Source: Syntrophotalea carbinolica DSM 2380 (GTDB taxonomy: Bacteria > Desulfobacterota > Desulfuromonadia > Desulfuromonadales > Syntrophotaleaceae). From it: DNA of 64,000 nt. The position numbers and the translations under genes were made by a program. Position 1 is the first letter of the stretch; every line of letters starts with the position of its first letter. The stretch is from positions 620,001-684,000 of the forward strand of contig NC_007498.2 of assembly GCF_000012885.1 (NCBI RefSeq), in the 5' to 3' direction. Below are positions 31,102 through 36,797 of the stretch, piece by piece. The notes under the pieces are model-generated. The model saw only the letters and a list, made by a program, of their open reading frames with translations. It ran no database searches and was not told where the DNA came from.

Positions 31102-32151
31102 ATGAGATTTTACACCAAACAGCATCAGCATTATTGTGGCGTCGATCTGCATGCCGGGGCCATGTATGTGTGCATCCTCGATGCGGCCGGTGAGATTGTT
31201 GCTCACCAGAACATCCCGACCCGTCCTAAATCTTTTCTGCGCCTGATCAAACCATATCGCAAGGATCTCGCGGTGGCGGCCGAGTGCATGTTTTGCTGGT
31301 ACTGGCTGGCCGATCTCTGCGCCGAAGAAGGGATTGCTTTCGTCCTCGGCCACGCCCTGTATATGCGAGCCATTCATGGCGGCAAGGCCAAGAACGACCG
31401 CATCGACTCGCACAAGATTGCGGTACTGCTGCGCGGCGGAACCTTGCCCCAGGCCTATGTCTATCCCAAGGGCATGCGCTCCACCCGCGATCTGCTGCGC
31501 CGTCGAAACCACCTGGCGCGCAAGAAGGCGGAACTACTTTCCCATATTCAGAATACGGCCACGCAGTACAACCTGCCCGAACCTCTGGGACGCATTGCCA
31601 AGCCGAGCGAGAGGGGCGACCTGCCTGCCCGCTTTGCCGACCCGGCGGTGCGTCGTATGGTCGAGGTCGATCTTGCAACTATTGAACATTACGAGCATCT
31701 GCTCGATGGCCTGGAGCGAGAACTGGTGCGCATGGCCACGCTGCACGACCCGGTCAATTTGGCGCTGCTGCAGTCAATTCCGGGTGTCGGTCGCATCCTG
31801 GGTCTGGTGATGCTCTACGAAATCGAAGATATTGCGCGCTTTCCCAGGGTGCAGGATTTCGCCTCCTACTGCAGGCTGGTGAAGCCGTCCAAGGAATCGA
31901 ACGGCAAAACCTACGGCCACAGCGGCAAAAAGATTGGCAATGCCCATCTGCGCTGGGCTTTTGCGGAAGCGGTGGTGCTGATGCTTAAAGGCAACAAGCC
32001 CGCTCAAGCTGTGGTGCAGAAACTGGCCAGCAAGCACGGCAAGGGCAAAGCCTTTGCCATTCTGTCCCATCGCCTTGGTCGGGCCGTGTATTACATGCTC
32101 AAGAATCAGGTGCCTTTCGACCCGCAGCAGTTTCTGCGGCAAGGCACTTGA
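31102..32151 (+). CDS. IS110/IS1111-family transposase (DEDD), copy 2
   Basis: 349 residues, intact, with the same DEDD (HYCGVDLHAGAMYVCILDAA; VAAECMFCWYWLADLC; KAKNDRIDSHKIAVLLR) and Ser-domain motifs (SIPGVGRILGLVMLYEIEDI; SGKKIGNAHLRWAFAEAVVL) as copy 1. Substitutions relative to copy 1 are scattered and mostly conservative, and synonymous differences are frequent, so both copies have been under selection since they diverged. ATG 31102 follows AAAGGAG. Both copies are probably functional. Confidence 0.92.
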   Translation: MRFYTKQHQHYCGVDLHAGAMYVCILDAAGEIVAHQNIPTRPKSFLRLIKPYRKDLAVAAECMFCWYWLADLCAEEGIAFVLGHALYMRAIHGGKAKNDRIDSHKIAVLLRGGTLPQAYVYPKGMRSTRDLLRRRNHLARKKAELLSHIQNTATQYNLPEPLGRIAKPSERGDLPARFADPAVRRMVEVDLATIEHYEHLLDGLERELVRMATLHDPVNLALLQSIPGVGRILGLVMLYEIEDIARFPRVQDFASYCRLVKPSKESNGKTYGHSGKKIGNAHLRWAFAEAVVLMLKGNKPAQAVVQKLASKHGKGKAFAILSHRLGRAVYYMLKNQVPFDPQQFLRQGT

Positions 32152-32449
32152 AGGGAGGAGGCGGATCAGCCTGACCGTCTAACTGGAAGGCATCCTGATG
32201 TGCAGATCTCTGGACGGCCGAAACGAAGCGAAGACTTCTGGACTAAGAGCCCGCACTAAGGCCGTTTGATCAGCCAGCTACCGCCATCCAGCGGCGATTG
32301 ATTGGAGGTCCGCCTCGCTCCTACGTTCAGCTTGCGCGATGGTCCGAAGGACCAGCGCCGGATTCTGCCCCTTCCCCGAGCCCAAACCTAACTGCGGCCA
32401 TCAGCTCCAGGATGGACCCCGACTTTTTGACTGGGCCGGTATAAGGGTA

Positions 32450-32547
32450 CGCACGCGTTTCCAGGCGGCGAGAGCTCGACAGGGCCTCGCACAAAAGAGC
32501 CTCGATAAGTGTTTGGTGCAGAGTTCGTCTGCAACCAGGTGGAAACC
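32450..32547 (+). ncRNA. Candidate guide (seek/bridge) RNA of IS1111-like copy 2
   Basis: Counterpart of 23991-24088: 98 bases, same length, one difference (CAGGGCCTCG here, CAGAGCCTCG in copy 1). It lies 300 bases downstream of the transposase stop and 117 bases before the right end. The neighbouring noncoding sequence (32240-32440) differs from copy 1 in many places. Conservation in noncoding DNA in this position is what an RNA required for targeting would show. Confidence 0.5.
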
Positions 32548-32999
32548 AAAGCCGGAATCGGCAGGTTTGGAAGATCAGTCGCTTTTCAAAGAGCAAAGAG
32601 ATTCAATCTTTTTCGTTCGCGGGACTATTACGTCCTTGACGAACGGGGGCCTGATAAGTGTTATACAGGTCATTTTATAGATCGTTCATTCTCTTTTGCA
32701 TTCTTTGCTTCTTCATCTGTATATATTATTCCACCTCGTTGGGAAGTACCTGTTTGAGTGATTGGCATTACATAAGGTTTATTATTTTGTTGATTATCAT
32801 CAGAGCCCTTTATTAACCACCAAGATATGCGTCCACATATTAGCCCAAAACCACACCCAAAGCCCGCAAGCACCAGTACTGTTGGCAAATCAAACACACC
32901 ATAAATTATACTTAATGCTGGCGCAGAAATTAAACCAGAGAAGTGGCCCCCATCCTTAGGACAGGTTGGCGGCGAAGTTAAGGTGGATCGCCTTCATGT

Positions 33000-33881
33000 T
33001 TATGCCGCCAGAGAAAGTGCCGGCCCAGCGTAGCCCGGCCGGGGTTTCTGCCAATATGCCTCATCTGGTGTTTTGTCGTCCAGACTGGAGTGAGGCCGCT
33101 TCGTGTTGTAATGGTCGATCCAGCGTTTGAGACCTTGCCGGACCTCGTTGCCGGTCTCGAAAGCATGCAGGTAAATGCACTCGTATTTCAGGGAGCGCCA
33201 GAGCCGTTCGATCATGACATTGTCCATCCAGCGCCCTTTGCCATCCATGGAGATGCGAATCCCAGCATCTTTGAGCACCGTAGTGAAGGCGTCGCTGGTG
33301 AACTGGCTCCCCTGATCAGTGTTGAAGATCTCGGGTGTGCCGTATCGGTGCAGCGCTTCTTCAAGAGCCGCCACGCAGAAGTCGGCATCCATGGTGCTGG
33401 ACAATCGCCAGGACAAGACCTTGCGACTGGTCCAGTCCATGATCGCTACCAAGTAGAGAAAGCCGCGCCGCATCGGAATATAGCTGATATCGGCGCACCA
33501 GACCTGATTGGGCCGGTCAATTTTCAAACCGCGCAGCAGATAGGGATAGATCTTGTGCTGCGGATGCGGTTTCGAGGTGTTCGGCTTCTGGTAGATGGCC
33601 GATAGCCCCATCATCTGCATCAAACGGCCGATCCGCTTGCGGTTGACGGCATGTCCTTCCCGGCGAAGGTGTCGCGTCATCTGCCGAGCACCGTAGCAGG
33701 GCGTTTCAAGGTGCTGCTCGTCGATCAGGCGCATCAGTTCCAGGTTCTGCGCACTCTCGCCAACAGGCCGGTAATAATAGGCCGATCGCTGGATGCACAG
33801 TAACCGGAACTGCTGAGCAATGCTGAGTTGGCCATGGTCTGGCTCAACCAGTTGTTTCCTTCGGGCGGGACTCAGCGACAA
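33000..33881 (-). CDS. IS3-family transposase OrfB (type 2)
   Basis: 293 residues. DDE core: QVWCADISYIPMRRGFLYLV (first Asp), IFNTDQGSQFTSDAFTTVLK (second Asp), GRWMDNVMIERLWRSLKYEC (Glu), and the C-terminal IDHYNTKRPHSSLDDKTPDE. N-terminal HTH_21-like segment YGARQMTRHLRREGHAVNRK. This is the IS3/IS51-type arrangement. It overlaps OrfA by ten bases in the -1 frame; a T6G run (GATTTTTTGG) near the end of OrfA is the likely slippage site. Confidence 0.9.
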   Translation of the reverse strand: MSLSPARRKQLVEPDHGQLSIAQQFRLLCIQRSAYYYRPVGESAQNLELMRLIDEQHLETPCYGARQMTRHLRREGHAVNRKRIGRLMQMMGLSAIYQKPNTSKPHPQHKIYPYLLRGLKIDRPNQVWCADISYIPMRRGFLYLVAIMDWTSRKVLSWRLSSTMDADFCVAALEEALHRYGTPEIFNTDQGSQFTSDAFTTVLKDAGIRISMDGKGRWMDNVMIERLWRSLKYECIYLHAFETGNEVRQGLKRWIDHYNTKRPHSSLDDKTPDEAYWQKPRPGYAGPALSLAA

Positions 33882-34165
33882 CGCTCGAAGGCTTTGGCCA
33901 AAAAATCGCGCTCGACGGTCAGTTCTCCGATTTTGGCATGCAGGTCCTTGATCTGGGCCTCGTCTGCTTTGCCTTTGCGCTCGGGGGCTCCGGAAAAGCC
34001 TGCTGCCATGTTATCGATGGCCTGTCGTTTCCAGTTGGTGATCATGTTGGGATGCAGCTCATAACGGCTGGCCAATTCGCTGATAGTCTGGTCGCCACGA
34101 ATTGCCTCAAGGGCCACTTTGGCTTTGAATTCGGCTGAGAAACGTCTACGTCGGGTATTGCTCAT
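33872..34165 (-). CDS. IS3-family OrfA helix-turn-helix protein (type 2)
   Basis: 97 residues: RRRRFSAEFKAKVALEAIRG, DQTISELASRYELHPNMITN, WKRQAIDNMAAGFSGAPERK, then a heptad region ending ERDFLAKAFERCR. The helix-turn-helix and basic start are standard HTH_Tnp_1 features. It contains the TTTTTTG slippery run used to make the OrfAB fusion. Confidence 0.9.
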   Translation of the reverse strand: MSNTRRRRFSAEFKAKVALEAIRGDQTISELASRYELHPNMITNWKRQAIDNMAAGFSGAPERKGKADEAQIKDLHAKIGELTVERDFLAKAFERCR

Positions 34166-34330
34166 GGGTGTTCCTCCTTCGTCAGTGTGCGGTAACCCAC
34201 CTTAACACACTGTCCGAAAATCGGGGACCACCTCTCAGCAAGACCACCATATATTGGTCTTTTTATTCCAGCAACACATGAAATGAAAACGAATAATATT
34301 AGTTGATAGGTCATGAATTTTGATTATTTG

Positions 34331-34403
34331 GTATAACGACTGTGCTCAGCGCGTTTGCGAAACGCGCAGCGTTTTGCAAATCCGCTGGAGCTCTTTGTTA
34401 TAT
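34331..34403 (-). other. attC site (family D, 73 bp)
   Basis: Cores GTATAAC (34331-34337) and GTTATAT (34397-34403). Arms ACTGTGCTCAGCGCGTTTGC and CAAATCCGCTGGAGCTC, like attC sites 24495 and 25272, with compensating changes at the base of the stem. Confidence 0.9.
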
Positions 34404-34408
34404 TGCCT

Positions 34409-34651
34409 TTACTCAGGGGGAGCGATGAGTTCCAGGTTAGATTGTGGGACATCAATATCACCCGAGCCATCACCCAACTCGACGAGGTAAGTAGTTTCAG
34501 GGTTAACAGCCTGCAGGGAAATCACGGCACCCACCTTACCAGCATTTGGTCCTCTAATAATTCGAACGCCATCGTTGATGACGAATTGAATACGATCATC
34601 GGCTTTCCCAGAGTAAAACTTGTCATGGTCTTCTTTGGTGGGGCTAATCAT
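34409..34651 (-). CDS. Cassette-encoded KOW-like small protein
   Basis: 80 residues from ATG 34651: MISPTKEDHDKFYSGKADDR, then IQFVINDGVRIIRGPNAGKV, GAVISLQAVNPETTYLVELG, ending IDVPQSNLELIAPPE. The G-x-x-V-x-I-I-x-G-P-x-A-G-K-x-G-x-V segment is a KOW-type beta element as in ribosomal L24/NusG, here as a stand-alone small barrel. Proteins with this pattern are recurrent among unexplained integron cassettes; their function is not known to me. The start is 12 bases from the cassette boundary, the stop six bases from the attC core. Confidence 0.68.
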   Translation of the reverse strand: MISPTKEDHDKFYSGKADDRIQFVINDGVRIIRGPNAGKVGAVISLQAVNPETTYLVELGDGSGDIDVPQSNLELIAPPE

Positions 34652-34662
34652 GGTCGCCTTCA

Positions 34663-34768
34663 ATATAACGATTGAGGTCACCGGCGGCGACGAGCCGGGC
34701 CGGCCTGCTAAAAACCTAAACGAGAACCGCCCCTGTCTCACCCGTCCGAGTGCAGCGATTTGTTCGCG
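34663..34768 (-). other. attC site (family A, 106 bp)
   Basis: Cores ATATAAC (34663-34669) and GTTCGCG (34762-34768); arms GAGGTCACCGGCGGCGACGA and CTGTCTCACCCGTCCGAGTG. The GTTCG variant core also occurs at 20487 and 35137. Confidence 0.88.
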
Positions 34769-34847
34769 CAAGCGCTATTTCTTTACGAAAAATCTCCTAA
34801 AAAGCTTCGGTTTATAGAGTGAATGCCAGCGGTAAGGGGTGACGCGT

Positions 34848-35129
34848 TTAGCGAGGCCCTTCGACACCACTTTGTTCGCTCGTTCTTTCAAACTCGCAGA
34901 GGGCATCGTAGGTCGCCCTGCTGTCAAATTCCTTCCCAACGACTTGCTCATGCTCTCGTTCGAATGAATCCGACACTAATCCTTGCCGAATCATTGTGAT
35001 AGCCGAGACCATTTTGTCCAAGAACAACCAATCAGCATCCGTTATATCGCTGGAGCGGCCGGATCGGGCGTACCCGTCGATATCACCACCGGCCCAGATG
35101 TACTCGTTGAGTTTGTCTTGTGTAATCAT
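34848..35129 (-). CDS. Cassette-encoded hypothetical protein
   Basis: 93 residues from ATG 35129: MITQDKLNEYIWAGGDIDGY, ARSGRSSDITDADWLFLDKM, VSAITMIRQGLVSDSFEREH, EQVVGKEFDSRATYDALCEF, ending ERTSEQSGVEGPR. Soluble and mainly helical; no family recognised, though IWAGGDIDGYARSG resembles short motifs of other cassette proteins. The longer open frame back to 35318 runs through the attC and into the neighbouring cassette, so it is not used. About 80 bases of AT-rich, apparently noncoding sequence separate its stop from its attC. Confidence 0.65.
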   Translation of the reverse strand: MITQDKLNEYIWAGGDIDGYARSGRSSDITDADWLFLDKMVSAITMIRQGLVSDSFEREHEQVVGKEFDSRATYDALCEFERTSEQSGVEGPR

Positions 35130-35136
35130 GTCATTG

Positions 35137-35239
35137 AGCGAACGACTTAGCTCACCGGTGGCGCTGTGCCCCTGGCGAAGCATAAACTTAAATGTGAACC
35201 GCCACTGTTTCACCCATCCGGTGGAGTGGCTTGTTAGGT
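35137..35239 (-). other. attC site (family B, 103 bp) of the first cassette
   Basis: Cores AGCGAAC (35137-35143) and GTTAGGT (35233-35239, perfect GTTRRRY). Arms TTAGCTCACCGGTGGCG and CATCCGGTGGAGTGGC. The TTA of the right core supplies the stop codon of the first cassette gene. Confidence 0.9.
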
Positions 35240-35623
35240 GTTGTTTCTCTGGATCTTCATGTTGAGGATTGTGGCAATAATGACAACTAAGACCAATAGA
35301 CCAATTCCAAAAATCCAAGCCAAAGTTGTTTCTTTATTAAATGCAAATGTCAGTAGTGCACATGCCCCTAGAACATAGCCTGCCATTGTTCCACCTATTT
35401 CAAACTTATCTTTTGTGCAATATCTCGGACTATTTATGCTTTTTTCGTACGGGGTTCTTTTGATTAATGACGCGCACGTTGAGATGCAAAAAGAAACTAT
35501 TGAAAGGACCGTGAAGACCAGAGCAGAAATGCTTGGCTCCTTTGAGTTGAGGACAACTATTACGCCCAAAATAAGGGCGACAACTTTTTTTTGGTGCTTT
35601 AGTTCAATCATGCTTGTTGGCAC
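35234..35623 (-). CDS. First cassette: multi-pass membrane protein
   Basis: 129 residues from GTG 35623, or 125 from ATG 35611. Four hydrophobic helices: KKVVALILGVIVVLNS, ALVFTVLSIVSFCISTCASL, GTMAGYVLGACALLTFAFNK, and LAWIFGIGLLVLVVIIATIL. The loop RTPYEKSINSPRYCTKDKFE is basic. No family recognised. As the integrase-proximal cassette it should be the most recently acquired and the best expressed from an attI-side promoter. The GTG start lies inside the junction core (ACCTAAC, 35622-35628), so the initiation site was created or preserved by insertion. Confidence 0.65.
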   Translation of the reverse strand: MPTSMIELKHQKKVVALILGVIVVLNSKEPSISALVFTVLSIVSFCISTCASLIKRTPYEKSINSPRYCTKDKFEIGGTMAGYVLGACALLTFAFNKETTLAWIFGIGLLVLVVIIATILNMKIQRNNT

Positions 35624-35739
35624 CTAACATTGGTGATAGATGGAAAATTTTCCACCTATCACCCTTATAGCGTGGAAAGTTTTCCATCTATCCTGATATT
35701 GAGAGGTGAAAAGTGGAAAATATCCCCTTGATTTTTCCA
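35622..35739. other. attI-like region with three TGGAAA/TTTCCA palindromes
   Basis: The junction core ACCTAAC (35622-35628) marks where cassettes join. Beside it lie a 32-bp near-perfect palindrome (35632-35663, arms GGTGATAGATGGAAAA and TTTTCCACCTATCACC, one mismatch), a 14-bp one TGGAAAGTTTTCCA (35673-35686) and a spaced one TGGAAAAT...ATTTTTCCA (35714-35739). TTTTCCAYCTATC is repeated directly. Integrase binding sites or a repressor operator are the likely roles; sequence alone does not separate them. Confidence 0.7.
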
Positions 35740-35756
35740 TGTGCTGATATTATAAA
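35728..35756 (+). promoter_or_regulatory. Candidate promoter of the integrase gene
   Basis: TTGATT (35728-35733), 17-base spacer, TATAAA (35751-35756). It is placed so that transcription would start within two or three bases of the ATG at 35765, implying a leaderless mRNA unless another promoter is used. The -35 overlaps the third palindrome. Confidence 0.45.
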
Positions 35757-35780
35757 TTTTTCTTATGAAAAACAAGTCAA
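35749..35780 (-). promoter_or_regulatory. Candidate cassette promoter (Pc) overlapping the integrase 5' end
   Basis: On the minus strand TTGACT (complement of 35775-35780) is followed after 18 bases by TTTATA (35756-35751), or after 20 by TATAAT (35754-35749). Cassette promoters of other integrons sit in the same place, within the start of intI and reading into attI. The spacing is not ideal. Confidence 0.35.
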
Positions 35781-36757
35781 AATTCAGACCAAATCCTGAG
35801 CTAAAACTCATGGATCAAGTTCGCGAGGTCTTGCGTTACCATCATTATGCCTACCGAACCGAGCAAACCTATTGCGACTGGATTGTGCGCTATATCCGGT
35901 TCTTTGGGGCGAAATACCACCCCTGCGATATGGGCAAAAAAGAGATCGAGGCTTTTTTGAGCCACCTGGCAACGGATTGCAAAGTCTCGGCAAACACTCA
36001 ACGTCAAGCACTGAACGCTATCGTGTTTTTATACAGACAAGTTCTTGACCAACCGGTGGATGAGCTCATCGAGCATATAAAAGCCAGAAAAAACCGACGT
36101 CCACAGGTTGTGCTAAGCCAAAGCGAAGTTCAACAGGTGCTGGCCCGGATGACAGGGACGCATCTGTTAATGGCTCAGCTTCTGTACGGTGGCGGTCTGC
36201 GATGGATGGAATGTATCCGATTACGCGTGCAGGATCTTGATTTCGAAAGGGATTTGATCTACGTGAGGGATGGTAAAGGCGGGAAAGATCGAACCACGAC
36301 CTTTCCAGCTTCGATAAAGAATGGCTTACAGACGCATGTCGACAGAATTGGGCAACTCCACGAACAGGATCTGGCCAAAGGATACGGAAGCGTCTATCTG
36401 CCCAATGCACTTGACATAAAATACCCAAATGCGGAAAAAGAATTCGCCTGGCAGTATGTTTTCCCAAGCAAACGCCTGAGCACAGATCCACGTTCCGGCA
36501 AGATTCGCCGCCATCATGTCCTTGAGTCCGGCTTGCAAAAGGCGGTAAAGGTTGCGGTAAACCGTGCCGGAATCCATAAAAGAGTCGGCTGTCATACCTT
36601 TCGCCATTCGTTCGCGACCCACTTGCTGGAAAACGGTGTGAATATCCGCGTGGTGCAGGAACTGATGGGGCATGCCGACGTCAAAACCACCGAGATTTAC
36701 ACCCATGTCATGGCCAAAAATATTGATGCTGTGACCAGCCCGCTCGATGTGCTATAG
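35765..36757 (+). CDS. intI: Integron integrase (tyrosine recombinase)
   Basis: 330 residues, usual IntI length. The N-terminal SAM-like domain is [38 protein letters not shown]. Box I is [20 protein letters not shown] with the catalytic Arg; box II is [20 protein letters not shown] and [17 protein letters not shown] with the nucleophilic Tyr. The IntI-specific extra helix, absent from XerC/D, is present as [20 protein letters not shown] leading to WQYVFPS. It catalyses attI x attC and attC x attC recombination of folded single-stranded attC. Transcribed away from the array, as is normal. ATG 35765 has no ribosome-binding site; a second ATG (35813) would remove 16 poorly conserved residues. 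The gene is intact, so the integron may be active. Confidence 0.95.
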   Translation: MKNKSKFRPNPELKLMDQVREVLRYHHYAYRTEQTYCDWIVRYIRFFGAKYHPCDMGKKEIEAFLSHLATDCKVSANTQRQALNAIVFLYRQVLDQPVDELIEHIKARKNRRPQVVLSQSEVQQVLARMTGTHLLMAQLLYGGGLRWMECIRLRVQDLDFERDLIYVRDGKGGKDRTTTFPASIKNGLQTHVDRIGQLHEQDLAKGYGSVYLPNALDIKYPNAEKEFAWQYVFPSKRLSTDPRSGKIRRHHVLESGLQKAVKVAVNRAGIHKRVGCHTFRHSFATHLLENGVNIRVVQELMGHADVKTTEIYTHVMAKNIDAVTSPLDVL

Positions 36758-36797
36758 GGTACTTTGTCTTCGTGAAGTTTGCTAACTGCCGTATTTT

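Larger units (their letters stand above)
31014..32664 (+). mobile_element. IS110/IS1111-family insertion sequence, copy 2, inside an attC site
   Basis: 1651 bases, same structure as copy 1: TTGATAC start, subterminal CAGGCCCCCTTC / CAGGCCCCCGTTC repeats, transposase 31102-32151, noncoding tail 32152-32664. It is inserted in an attC of a different family but at the equivalent place, adjoining the GTTAT core, and in the same orientation as copy 1. Confidence 0.9.
32944..34230 (-). mobile_element. IS3-family insertion sequence (type 2)
   Basis: 1287 bases with ends TGGCCCCCATCCTTAGGACAG (left) and TGGTCCCCGATTTTCGGACAG (complement of right), followed inside by TTAAGGTGG on both. Two overlapping transposase frames. 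A target duplication is not evident in the immediate flanks (AAG left, CCT right). Its transposases are unlike those of the type 1 element, so these are two separate IS3-family lineages. Confidence 0.88.
32670..34314 (-). pseudogene. Cassette membrane-protein gene split by an IS3-family element
   Basis: The 5' part starts at ATG 34314, just inside the cassette boundary, and encodes MTYQLILFVFISCVAGIKRP then IYGGLAER up to the IS (34231). The 3' part resumes at 32943 with FSGLISAPALSIIYGVFDLP, TVLVLAGFGCGFGLICGRIS and ends IYTDEEAKNAKENERSIK at 32670, followed directly by the attC core GTTATAC. Together they would make a roughly 115-residue protein with three hydrophobic segments. The two halves are in different frames by one base, which a 4-bp target duplication would explain, although the flanks do not show an obvious duplicate. 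No family recognised. Confidence 0.7.

Noticed and set aside
35629-35764. LexA/SOS box controlling the integrase
   Set aside because: Neither a CTG-N10-CAG nor a Geobacter-type GGTT...ACC LexA motif could be found; the palindromes have a different sequence.
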